This document shows, one piece after another, positions 42,889-50,742 of a stretch of DNA of 64,000 bases (position 1 is the first letter of the stretch; every line of letters begins with the position of its first letter). The DNA is taken from assembly GCF_033547095.1 (NCBI RefSeq), contig NZ_CP137852.1, forward strand, positions 434,001 through 498,000. Reading direction: 5' to 3'. The notes beneath the pieces are model-generated. The model was not told the origin of the DNA. It saw only the letters and a program-made list of their open reading frames with translations, and did no database searches. Position numbers and translations under genes: made by a program. The DNA is from Sediminicoccus rosea (lineage in GTDB: Bacteria > Pseudomonadota > Alphaproteobacteria > Acetobacterales > Acetobacteraceae).

Positions 42889-43902
42889 ATGAGCGACACG
42901 CCCCGCCTTTCCCTCGCCGAAGCCCGTGCCCTGGCCGCCGCCGCGCTGGCCGCCGCCGGCGCCAATCCGGAAATGGCGGCGCTGACCGCCGCGGCCCTGG
43001 CCGATGCCGAGGCGGAAGGGCAGGGCGGGCACGGCCTCTCGCGCGTCGCCATGTATGTGGGCTTCCTCCGCGAGGGGCGCGCCGATGGCGCGGCCGTGCC
43101 ACGCGTGACCCATGCGCGGGGCGGCGCGGCGCTGGTGGATGCGGGCAACGGGCTCGCCTATCCCGCGCTGCACCTGGCGGAGGCCGAGGCGGCGCGGCGC
43201 GCGGCCGAGCACGGCGTCGCCTTCATCGCTGTCACCAACAGCCACCATGCGGGCGCCATGGCCCTGCCGGTCCGGCGCCTCGCCCGCCAGGGGCTGGTGG
43301 CGCTGGCCTTCACCAATTCGCCCTATGCCATGCCGGTGCCGGGCGGCAGGCGCCCGCTGCTGGGCACCAACCCGGTCGCCGCCGCCTTCCCGCGCCGGAA
43401 TGCGGCGCCGATGGTGGTGGACCTCGCCCTCTCGGAAGTCGCGCGCGGCAAGATCATGGTCGCCGCCAAGGAAGGCCGGCCCATCCCGGAGGGCTGGGCG
43501 CTCGATGCCGAAGGCCGCCCCACCACCGACGCCAAGGCCGCGCTGGACGGCGCCATGCTCGCCATGGGCGGCACCAAGGGCGCGGCGCTCGCGCTCGTGG
43601 TCGAGGTGCTGTGCGTGGCGCTGGGGGGCGCCGCCTTCGGCTTCGAGGCGGACAGCTTCTTCGCCCCCTCGCCCAACCCGCCGCGGCTCGGGCATGCCAT
43701 CCTGGCGGTGGACCCGGGCGCGCTGTCCGGCAACGACGCCTTCCTGGACCGCATGGAAGCCCTGGTCACCGCCATGCTGGGCGATGAGGGCGTCCGCCTG
43801 CCCGGCGCGCGGCGGGATGGGCTTGCCGCCCGCGCGGAGGCCGAGGGCATCGCCGTGCCCCCGGCCCTGCTGGCGCAGCTCAAGGCCATGGCGGATGTCT
43901 GA
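42889..43902 (+). CDS. Malate/L-lactate dehydrogenase family oxidoreductase
   Basis: A 337-residue NAD(P)-dependent enzyme of the Ldh_2 family, which includes ureidoglycolate, sulfolactate and delta1-piperideine-2-carboxylate reductases. Typical segments are EGQGGHGLSRVAMYVGFLRE, FIAVTNSHHAGAMALPVRRL, LLGTNPVAAAFPR and GGTKGAALALVVEVL. The catalytic His is in NSHHAG. It overlaps the following methyltransferase gene by eight bases. The physiological substrate cannot be read here. Confidence 0.9.
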   Translation: MSDTPRLSLAEARALAAAALAAAGANPEMAALTAAALADAEAEGQGGHGLSRVAMYVGFLREGRADGAAVPRVTHARGGAALVDAGNGLAYPALHLAEAEAARRAAEHGVAFIAVTNSHHAGAMALPVRRLARQGLVALAFTNSPYAMPVPGGRRPLLGTNPVAAAFPRRNAAPMVVDLALSEVARGKIMVAAKEGRPIPEGWALDAEGRPTTDAKAALDGAMLAMGGTKGAALALVVEVLCVALGGAAFGFEADSFFAPSPNPPRLGHAILAVDPGALSGNDAFLDRMEALVTAMLGDEGVRLPGARRDGLAARAEAEGIAVPPALLAQLKAMADV

Positions 43903-44671
43903 ATTCCGCGGCGGCTACGGCCCCTCCAGCTTCCCACCCCCGCCGCGCCGGCCGGAGCCGCAGCGCATCTGTGGGGTGAATGCGGTGCGGGCCCTGTTCC
44001 TCCGGCGGCCCGAGGCGGTGCAGCGCCTGCACTACCTGGCCGAGCGCCGGCCGGTGGCGGGCCCGCTCTGCCGCTACCTCGCGCGGCACAAGAAGGCCTA
44101 TCGCGAGGTGCTGGAGGATGAACTGGCGCGCATCGCGGGCACCGAGCACCATGGCGGCATCGTCGCCATCGCCGATCCGCGCAGGGCGCTGCCGATCCCC
44201 ACGCCGCCGCCGCCTGTGCTCTTCGCCGCGCCCGTGCTGCTGGTGCTGGATGGCATCGGCAACCCGCACAATCTCGGCGCCATCGCCCGCGCGGCGGCCT
44301 TCTTCAACGCCAAGGCGCTGCTGCTCTCGGGCGATTCGCGCCAGGCCGACCTCTCGGACGCCGCCTTCCGCACCTCGGAGGGCGCGCTGGAGCATCTGGC
44401 GGTGTTCCGCGCGGAGGATCTGGGCAGCACGCTGCGCCGGTTTTCCGGGCAATGGCATGTGGTGGGCGCGGTCGCCTCGGGCGGGCTGCCGCCGGCCCGG
44501 ATCGCGCGGACCAAGCCCATCGCGCTGGTCATGGGCGCGGAGGAGACGGGTCTCTCGCCCGACATCCTGGCCTGCTGCGCCGAGCGGGTGACGCTGCCGG
44601 GCTCGGGCCTCGTCGAGAGTCTCAATGTTGCGGCAGCCACGGCCGTGCTGCTGCATGCGTTGCAAGGCTGA
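43895..44671 (+). CDS. TrmH-family RNA methyltransferase (SpoU superfamily)
   Basis: A 258-residue 2'-O-ribose methyltransferase. An N-terminal substrate-binding domain (RICGVNAVRALFLRRPEAVQ, then ELARIAGTEHHGGIVA) precedes the SpoU knot with the three motifs: LDGIGNPHNLGAIARAAAFF, IALVMGAEETGLSPDIL and LPGSGLVESLNVAAATAVLL. Both 23S rRNA (RlmB) and tRNA substrates occur in this family. The ATG at 43895 overlaps the end of the dehydrogenase gene. It lies 55 bases ahead of the mla genes. Confidence 0.92.
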   Translation: MSEFRGGYGPSSFPPPPRRPEPQRICGVNAVRALFLRRPEAVQRLHYLAERRPVAGPLCRYLARHKKAYREVLEDELARIAGTEHHGGIVAIADPRRALPIPTPPPPVLFAAPVLLVLDGIGNPHNLGAIARAAAFFNAKALLLSGDSRQADLSDAAFRTSEGALEHLAVFRAEDLGSTLRRFSGQWHVVGAVASGGLPPARIARTKPIALVMGAEETGLSPDILACCAERVTLPGSGLVESLNVAAATAVLLHALQG

Positions 44672-44726
44672 CATCCGGGGAAAGTCCTTGAAGCCCCACA
44701 CGCGGGACGTGCATGGTCCCGGCCAG

Positions 44727-45833
44727 ATGCCAAGCGCCCCCTTCCAGGCCGAGACCGAGGCCGGCCGTCTCGTCCTGCGCTTCAGCGGCACGCTCGACAC
44801 CGCCGCAGCCGCTTCCGGCTGGGACGAGGCGCACCGTGCCACCAAGGCCGGTGCGCCGGTCACGCTGGATGCGGCGGGGGTGACGCAGCTTGATTCCGGC
44901 GGGGCGGCCCTGCTGGTTTCGCTCGCGCGGCGGGCGGGCGAGGCGGAGTGGCGCGAACCCGAGGAGGCCAATCCGCGCGCCGCGCTCGAGCGCTTCCGCA
45001 AGGCCATCCCGCCCGAGCCACCGCCGCCGCCGCCCCGGCCCTTCCGCCCGCTGACCGCCATCGGCGCCGCGACGCTGGACAAGCTGCGCGGCATGGCCGG
45101 CCGCATGGTCTTCCTGGGGGAGACGGTGCTTGCCTCCGCGCGGCTCATCCCGCGCCCCTGGCGGCTGCGCTGGGCCGAGGTGCTGCGCCACCTGGATGAG
45201 GCGGGCACGCGCGCCTTTCCGCTCTGCATCCTGCTCGGCACGCTGATCGGCGTGATCCTGGCCTTCCAATCCTCGGTGCCGATGCGGCAATTCGGCGCGG
45301 AGATCTTCATCCCGCAGCTCGTCGGCATCTCGCTGACCCGCGAGCTGGGGCCCCTGCTCGCCTCCATCATCCTGGCCGGACGCACCGGCTCCGCCTATGC
45401 GGCCGAGCTCGGCACCATGCGCGTGAACGAGGAGGTGGACGCGCTGAAGATCATGGGCCTCGACCCCGTGGCCTGGCTGGTCGTGCCGCGCATCCTGGCC
45501 TCCACCCTCGTCATGCCGGCGCTGGCCATGGTGATGAACGTCACCGGCATCATCGGCATGATGATCGTGATGGCGGCGCTGGGCTTCCCGCCCGTGGCGG
45601 TGCTGAACCAGCTGGAGCAATGGCTCTCGCTGCAGGACCTGGCCGGCGGCCTGGGCAAGGCCGCCATCTTCGGCCTGGCGATCGGCTATATCGGCTGCCA
45701 GGCGGGGCTTTCGGCCGGCCGGGGCCCGCGCGCGGTGGGCGATGCCGCGACCTCGGCCGTGGTGGGCGGCATCGTGGCCCTGGTGGTGCTGGACGGCATC
45801 TTCGCCATCCTCTTCTTCCGGCTGGGCTGGTGA
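44727..45833 (+). CDS. mlaE: Lipid-asymmetry ABC permease MlaE with N-terminal STAS domain
   Basis: The 368-residue protein has an N-terminal STAS domain (about residues 1-75: VTLDAAGVTQLDSGGAALLV), a proline-rich linker (PPEPPPPPPRPFRP), and a C-terminal MlaE permease (LLGTLIGVILAFQSSVPMRQ, RELGPLLASIILAGRTGSAY, MRVNEEVDALKIMGLDPVAW). STAS corresponds to MlaB, fused here. The protein moves phospholipids between inner and outer membranes with MlaF and MlaD. Its stop overlaps the mlaF start by one base. Start assigned at 44727 (MPSAPFQAE); an earlier frame start is possible. Confidence 0.92.
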   Translation: MPSAPFQAETEAGRLVLRFSGTLDTAAAASGWDEAHRATKAGAPVTLDAAGVTQLDSGGAALLVSLARRAGEAEWREPEEANPRAALERFRKAIPPEPPPPPPRPFRPLTAIGAATLDKLRGMAGRMVFLGETVLASARLIPRPWRLRWAEVLRHLDEAGTRAFPLCILLGTLIGVILAFQSSVPMRQFGAEIFIPQLVGISLTRELGPLLASIILAGRTGSAYAAELGTMRVNEEVDALKIMGLDPVAWLVVPRILASTLVMPALAMVMNVTGIIGMMIVMAALGFPPVAVLNQLEQWLSLQDLAGGLGKAAIFGLAIGYIGCQAGLSAGRGPRAVGDAATSAVVGGIVALVVLDGIFAILFFRLGW

Positions 45834-46621
45834 TGGTGGAGACCCCGAATGCGCCGGCGGTGCTGAAGGCCGAGGGCGTCGCCATGCGCTTCGGCGCGCG
45901 CACCATCTTCAAGGACGTGACCTTCGAGGTCCGCCGCGGCGAGGTCTTCGTCATCCTGGGCGGCTCGGGCTGCGGCAAATCCACCCTGCTCAAGCTGCTG
46001 ATCGGCCTGATGCCGCCGACCCATGGCGAGATCCGCGTGCTGGATGGCGACTGGACGGCGCTGGAGGGCGAGGCGCGGCGCGCGCTGCTCCGGCGCATCG
46101 GCGTGATGTGGCAATCGGGCGCGCTGCTCGGGTCGCTGACGCTGGCCGAGAACGTCATGCTGCCGATCGAGGCGCATACCAAGCTGCCCCAGGCGGCACG
46201 CGCCCTGGTGGCCAGCGCCAAGCTCGGCCTGGTCGGCCTTGGTGACGCGCAGGACCGGTTGCCGGCGGAGATCTCGGGCGGCATGCTGAAGCGGGCCGGC
46301 ATCGCGCGGGCCATGGCGCTGGACCCCGAGATCCTGTTTCTCGACGAACCGAGCGCGGGGCTTGATCCCATCACCTCGGCCGGTCTGGACGCCTTGATCC
46401 TCTCGCTCGCGCGCGAGACGGGAACGACCTTCGTGGTGGTGACGCATGAGCTGCAATCCATCCTGGCCATCGGGGACCGCTGCATCATGCTGGACAAGGA
46501 GGCTCAGGGGATGATCGCCGAGGGCGACCCGAAGCGGCTGCGCGACGAGAGCGAACACCCCACGGTGCGCGCCTTCTTCCGGCGGGAGGCCCCAAGGGAG
46601 AACCCAGGGGGGGCGATGTAG
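45833..46621 (+). CDS. mlaF: Lipid-asymmetry ABC ATPase MlaF
   Basis: A 262-residue ATPase of the Mla system. It has Walker A LGGSGCGKSTLLKLLIGL, the Q-loop region VMWQSGALLGSLTLAENVML, signature ISGGMLKRAGIARAMALDP and Walker B EILFLDEPSAGLDP, all as in MlaF. It begins within the mlaE stop codon and ends immediately before mlaD. Confidence 0.94.
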   Translation: MVETPNAPAVLKAEGVAMRFGARTIFKDVTFEVRRGEVFVILGGSGCGKSTLLKLLIGLMPPTHGEIRVLDGDWTALEGEARRALLRRIGVMWQSGALLGSLTLAENVMLPIEAHTKLPQAARALVASAKLGLVGLGDAQDRLPAEISGGMLKRAGIARAMALDPEILFLDEPSAGLDPITSAGLDALILSLARETGTTFVVVTHELQSILAIGDRCIMLDKEAQGMIAEGDPKRLRDESEHPTVRAFFRREAPRENPGGAM

Positions 46622-47644
46622 ATGGCCAGCATGCGCAAGATCCAGCTCTCGGTCGGGCTGATGGTGGTGGTGGGCCTCGGGCTGCTCGTGGGCGTCGTGC
46701 TCTTCCTGACGCAGAACCGCCTGGGCCGCAGCGACGTGATGTTCGAGACCTATATCCGCGAATCCGTGCAGGGGCTCGAGGTCGGCTCGCCCGTGCGGTA
46801 TCGCGGCGTGGCGGTGGGGCGGGTGACGGAGATCGGCCTCGCCGCCGCCGAATACCGCCGGCCGGAGGGGGAGGCCTTCGCGGCCGCCTTCCAGCTCGTC
46901 GTGGTGCGCTTCGCGGTCAGCCTGTCGCGGGTGGGGGATGTGCCCTCCACCGATGACGCGGTGGCGGCCGGGCTGCGCGCGCGGCTGGCGAGCCAGGGCA
47001 TCACCGGCGTCGCCTATATCGAGCTCGATTTCCTGGATGCCGAGCGCTACCCGATCCCGGCCCTGCCCTGGACGCCGCGCTTCGCCTGGATTCCGGCCGT
47101 GCCCTCCACGGTCGCGCAGGTGACCAGCGCGGCCGAGATGCTGCTGCGGCAGGTCCAGGGCATCGACTTCGTGGGGATGGCGGCGAACATCAACGACCTC
47201 TTCCTCGACCTGCGGCGCCAGACCGACACGGGCGAGATCGCGGTGGCCCTGCGCGAGGCGGCGACGCTGATGCAGGAGCTGCGCGCCATCGCCAGCGCGA
47301 CGGATGTGCCCGGCGCGGTGGCCGAGCTGCGGGCCACGGCGGGCGCGATCCGGAACCTGACCGAGGGGCCGCATGTGCGGGAGACGCTGACCGCCATGGG
47401 GGCGGCGGCGCAGGATCTGCGCCGGGCGACGGCGCGGCTGCCGGGGACGATCGGGCAGCTGGATTCCAGCCTGCGGGCGGCGCGCAACGCCACCACCGAT
47501 GTCCAGGCCGATCTGGCCCCCGTCCTGCGCGACCTGCGCGCGGCGACGGCCAATCTGCGCGAAACCACCGAGGCGCTGAGGCGCTCGCCCTCCCAGGCCT
47601 TGTGGGGCGCGCCGCCCCCGGCCCCCGCCGGAGCCAACCGATGA
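46622..47644 (+). CDS. mlaD: MCE-domain lipid-binding protein MlaD
   Basis: A 340-residue MCE-family protein. An N-terminal membrane anchor (LSVGLMVVVGLGLLVGVVLF) precedes the MCE domain (VQGLEVGSPVRYRGVAVGRV) and a long helical tail (about residues 190-320, with LREAATLMQELRAIASATDV), typical of the longer MCE proteins that form hexameric tunnels. It lies directly after mlaF and overlaps the lipoprotein gene by four bases (ATGA). The extended tail makes it larger than E. coli MlaD (about 183 residues), more like the PqiB/YebT-type group. Confidence 0.92.
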   Translation: MASMRKIQLSVGLMVVVGLGLLVGVVLFLTQNRLGRSDVMFETYIRESVQGLEVGSPVRYRGVAVGRVTEIGLAAAEYRRPEGEAFAAAFQLVVVRFAVSLSRVGDVPSTDDAVAAGLRARLASQGITGVAYIELDFLDAERYPIPALPWTPRFAWIPAVPSTVAQVTSAAEMLLRQVQGIDFVGMAANINDLFLDLRRQTDTGEIAVALREAATLMQELRAIASATDVPGAVAELRATAGAIRNLTEGPHVRETLTAMGAAAQDLRRATARLPGTIGQLDSSLRAARNATTDVQADLAPVLRDLRAATANLRETTEALRRSPSQALWGAPPPAPAGANR

Positions 47645-48240
47645 ACCGTCGCCTCGTCCTGGGCCTGCCGCTGCTGGCGGCCGGCTGCTCGGTCCTGCCG
47701 GACCGGCCCTTCATCGAATCCCAACGCTTCACCCTGTCTCCTCGGCGGGAGGGCCCGCCCGGGCGGCGGCTGCGCCACGCGCTGCTGCTGCGGAGCATGC
47801 GGGCCGCGCCGGGGATGGAGCAGCGCGGGCTGCGCCGCGTGCGGAGCGAGGGCCGGGTGGAGGTGGCGCCCTATGAGGAATGGCTGGCCCCACCGGGCGA
47901 ATTGGCCGAACTGGCGCTGCGGCAATGGCTGGTGGCCTCGGGCCGATTCACGGCCGTGACGGCGCCTGGTTCACGTTTGGCGACATTTCTCGTTTTAGAG
48001 ACAGAATTGGTCGCCTTACAGGTGGAGCCCGATGGCGCCCGCGCGGCGGTGGCGGCGCTGCTACTGGGGCAGGCGGAAGGCCTCGGGGATGCCCGCGTGC
48101 TCGGGCAAACCTTGGTGGAAGGCCGCTCTCCCGTCGCGTTGGAGGCGGATGCGCCGCAACGGGCCGGGGCGATGCAGGCGGCCCTGGGCCAGGCCTTCGC
48201 GCAGCTCGAGTCTTGGATTGTCTCCAACGTCTCAGTTTAG
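47641..48240 (+). CDS. ABC-type transport auxiliary lipoprotein (PqiC-like)
   Basis: A 199-residue lipoprotein with lipobox LAAGC (Cys about residue 16) and a FTLSPRREG entry. The segment VEVAPYEEWLAPPGELAELA and the C-terminal GALAQAFAQL-like helix (MQAALGQAFAQLESWIVS) fit the ABC_trans_aux family that completes MCE lipid transporters at the outer membrane. It overlaps mlaD by four bases. The 3' part of the gene is more AT-rich than its neighbours. Confidence 0.86.
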   Translation: MNRRLVLGLPLLAAGCSVLPDRPFIESQRFTLSPRREGPPGRRLRHALLLRSMRAAPGMEQRGLRRVRSEGRVEVAPYEEWLAPPGELAELALRQWLVASGRFTAVTAPGSRLATFLVLETELVALQVEPDGARAAVAALLLGQAEGLGDARVLGQTLVEGRSPVALEADAPQRAGAMQAALGQAFAQLESWIVSNVSV

Positions 48241-48248
48241 GAACGCGA

Positions 48249-48264
48249 TTAACCAAGAATAAAC
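48249..48264 (+). promoter_or_regulatory. CtrA-like box upstream of the DUF2939 gene
   Basis: TTAA-N7-TAAAC differs by one base from the CtrA consensus TTAA-N7-TTAAC. It sits in an unusually AT-rich block of about 110 bases (48241-48351), about 90 bases before the ATG. A ChpT-like gene in the same window makes a CtrA pathway plausible. Confidence 0.4.
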
Positions 48265-48351
48265 GCTTTTCCCGACATATTCTCAAAATGGAGACTTTGC
48301 TCCGATTTGAGCTTCAGTCATTCTCGGTCTGGGGAATATGGGGGATTTAAG

Positions 48352-49146
48352 ATGACGACCACGTGTCTCAATACGTGGGACGAGGTCTGGGCGGAGTTTG
48401 ACGCCCGCCAGGCCGCTCGTTCCGAAATGTCCAACCCGGCGGCGATGGTGGCGGGGGCCACCGCAGCCGCACCGAGGAAGGACCCGGTCGCCCGTTTGCG
48501 CGGCCTCATCCATGCGCGGCGCAGCCGTGCCGACGCCATCCGGCGTCCCTTCCTGGAAGACGCCGTCGAGCGCTGGAGCACAGAGGCCGAGCGCCTGCGT
48601 GCCGCCCAGGCCGCCCGCCGGCGGGCCCAGCCGAAGCGCGGGCTCGGGCGCTTCAAGCGCGTCCTCGCCGTCATGGCGTGCACGCTGGTCGCGGTCTATG
48701 CGGGCTCGCCCGTCGCCTCCGCCGTGCAGGTGGCCGCCGCCATCCAGCGGGGCGATGCCGCGGCGCTGGCCCACTACATCGACTGGAATACGCTGCGCCC
48801 CGCGCTGAACGCGGCGCTCGCCGCCGAGACGCAGCGCAATTCCAGCGCGCCCATGCCGGACTTCATCACCGGCATGGCGCAGGACATGGCCGACCGCCTC
48901 GCCTCGCCCGCCGGTCTCGCGCTGCTGCTGAACGAGCGCCTCGCCGCCGGCGGCGCCCAGCCCGCGCGGGACATGCTGAGCCGCGTGCGCCTGATCGAGG
49001 CCGGGCTGTGGGAGGTGACGCTGACCTCGGTCAATGTGCCCGACCGCTCGGCCACGCTGACCCTGGCCCTGACCGACCCGATGCGGCTGCGCTGGGAAGT
49101 CCAGGCCATCCAGCTTCCGGCGCAGCTGCCCGCAAGGCTGCGCTGA
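48352..49146 (+). CDS. DUF2939 domain protein
   Basis: A 264-residue protein. A charged N-terminal region rich in Arg/Ala (RLRGLIHARRSRADAIRRP) is followed by a membrane segment (VLAVMACTLVAVYAGSPVAS) and a DUF2939-like domain (VQVAAAIQRGDAAALAHYID, then WNTLRPALNAALAAETQ). The unknown-function family is found next to membrane or envelope genes in proteobacteria. ATG at 48352, with GGGGGAT upstream. Preceded by an AT-rich promoter block and a CtrA-like box. Confidence 0.75.
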   Translation: MTTTCLNTWDEVWAEFDARQAARSEMSNPAAMVAGATAAAPRKDPVARLRGLIHARRSRADAIRRPFLEDAVERWSTEAERLRAAQAARRRAQPKRGLGRFKRVLAVMACTLVAVYAGSPVASAVQVAAAIQRGDAAALAHYIDWNTLRPALNAALAAETQRNSSAPMPDFITGMAQDMADRLASPAGLALLLNERLAAGGAQPARDMLSRVRLIEAGLWEVTLTSVNVPDRSATLTLALTDPMRLRWEVQAIQLPAQLPARLR

Positions 49147-49167
49147 ACCCCCTCCCCCCCCGGGGAT

Positions 49168-49216
49168 GGCCGGGAGCGTGATGGACGGGCAGGCCCTGTC
49201 CATCGCCCTCCCGGCC
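49168..49216. terminator. Long hairpin between convergent genes
   Basis: GGCCGGGAG (49168-49176) is exactly complementary to CTCCCGGCC (49208-49216), and inside GATGGAC pairs with GTCCATC, leaving a short internal mismatch loop and an 11-base apical loop. It separates the DUF2939 gene (+) from the ABC permease gene (-). A second smaller stem (GGCCCCG/CGGGGCC) follows immediately. Confidence 0.6.
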
Positions 49217-49232
49217 CCGACGGGGCCGGGGG

Positions 49233-50003
49233 TCATTTTCCCTCTTCGTGCCAGCGGCGCAGCAGCAGGTGCGAAATGAGGGTAAGGCTCAGGAAGATCA
49301 GGATCCCGAAGCCCGAGACCAGGACGAGTGCGGCGAACATGCGCGGGATCTGCAGCTGGTAGCCGGTCTCCAGGATGCGCGAGGCAAGCCCCGAGGAGGA
49401 GCCACCCGTGCCGGCCACGAATTCCGCGACGATCGCGCCGATCAGCGACAAGCCGCCCGAGATGCGCAGCCCCGCCAGGAAATAGGGCAGGGCCGTCGGC
49501 AATTGCAGCCGCACCAGCACCTGCCAGCGGCTGGCGCGATAGAGGCGGAACAGGTCCCGTAAATTGGGGTCCACGCTGTTCAGCCCGGTGGTGGTGTTGG
49601 CGAGGATCGGGAAGAAGGCGACGATCCACGCGCAGATCAGCAGCGCCAGCCAGAGATTGTCCGCCCAGATGATGATGAGCGGCGCGATGGCGACGATGGG
49701 CGTCACCTGCAGGATCACCGCATAGGGGTAGAGGGACATCTCCACCACACGCGACTGCGCGAAGAGGATGGCCAGCGCCAGGCCCAGCGTGGCCGCGACG
49801 AAGAGCGCCGCGAAGGTGATCTGCGCCGTGATGAGCAGCGAGGGCAGCAGCGAGGCCCAGTCCCGCACCAGCGTCTGCGCGATCAGCAAGGGCCCGGGCA
49901 GGATGTAGGGCGGGATGTCCTGCGCCCGCACCAGCCATTCCCAGCCGAGCAGGAAAAGCACGCCCACCAGCGTCGGCGCCGCGATGCCGAGCGCCCGGTT
50001 CAT
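49233..50003 (-). CDS. NitT/TauT-type ABC transporter permease
   Basis: A 256-residue permease of the SsuC/TauC family, with six membrane segments, the EAA loop around DLFRLYRASRWQVLVRLQLP and LIIIWADNLWLALLICAWIV. ATG at 50003 overlaps the stop of the upstream ATPase gene. It is last in a binding protein-ATPase-permease operon for a sulfonate, nitrate, taurine or hydroxymethylpyrimidine-like substrate. Confidence 0.92.
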   Translation of the reverse strand: MNRALGIAAPTLVGVLFLLGWEWLVRAQDIPPYILPGPLLIAQTLVRDWASLLPSLLITAQITFAALFVAATLGLALAILFAQSRVVEMSLYPYAVILQVTPIVAIAPLIIIWADNLWLALLICAWIVAFFPILANTTTGLNSVDPNLRDLFRLYRASRWQVLVRLQLPTALPYFLAGLRISGGLSLIGAIVAEFVAGTGGSSSGLASRILETGYQLQIPRMFAALVLVSGFGILIFLSLTLISHLLLRRWHEEGK

Positions 50004-50734
50004 GCGGCCATCGCCGCCGACAGTGCGTGGGAGACGGCGCGGCAATGCGCCGCATAGGCCGCGGAGGTGCGGAATTCCGGCGTGGCGCGATCCCCTGGCG
50101 GGACATGCAGCTCGGCGGCGATGCGGCCGGGGCGGGGTGTCATCACCAGGATGCGCTCGGCCAGGAAGACGCTCTCGAAGGTGGAATGGGTGACGAAGAC
50201 CACGGTGAAGCGCTCGTCGCGCCAGAGGCGCAGCAGGTCCTCGTTCAGCCGGTGGCGGGTGATTTCGTCCAGCGCGGCGAAGGGCTCGTCCATCAGCAGC
50301 AGGCGTGGGCGGGTGACGAGCGCGCGGGCGATGGAGACGCGCATCTTCATGCCGCCCGAGAGCATGCGCGGATAGGCGCCCTCGAAGCCGGTAAGGTCCA
50401 CGCGGGCCAGGGATTCGCGCGCGCGGCGCTCGGCCTCGGCGCGGGGCGTGCCGGCCAGTTCCAGGGGCAGCGCCACGTTCCGCAGCGCCGTCGCCCAGGG
50501 CATCAGCGTCGGCTCCTGGAAGACGAAGCCGACCTTCCCGGTGACATCGGCCTGCCAGCCGAGCCGGCCTGCGCTGGGTTCGATCAGCCCCGCGATCATC
50601 CGCAGCAGGGTGGACTTGCCGCAGCCCGACGGGCCGAGCAGGGCGAGGAAATCGCCCTCGGCGATGGCGAGGGAGACGTTCTCGACGGCGGTCACGCCCG
50701 TCGGGAAGCGCTTCCCGACGGCGTCCAGCCGCAA
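50000..50734 (-). CDS. NitT/TauT-type ABC transporter ATPase
   Basis: A 244-residue ATPase resembling SsuB/TauB. Walker A is LGPSGCGKSTLLRMIAG, Q-loop region FVFQEPTLMPWATALRNVAL, signature LSGGMKMRVSIARAL, Walker B LLLMDEPFAALD. The frame has no early ATG; TTG at 50734 gives the usual N-terminus (LRLDAVGKRF) but the start remains uncertain because the frame stays open a little upstream. It follows the binding protein gene by about eight bases. Confidence 0.9.
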   Translation of the reverse strand: MRLDAVGKRFPTGVTAVENVSLAIAEGDFLALLGPSGCGKSTLLRMIAGLIEPSAGRLGWQADVTGKVGFVFQEPTLMPWATALRNVALPLELAGTPRAEAERRARESLARVDLTGFEGAYPRMLSGGMKMRVSIARALVTRPRLLLMDEPFAALDEITRHRLNEDLLRLWRDERFTVVFVTHSTFESVFLAERILVMTPRPGRIAAELHVPPGDRATPEFRTSAAYAAHCRAVSHALSAAMAA

Positions 50735-50742
50735 GAGAGGGA

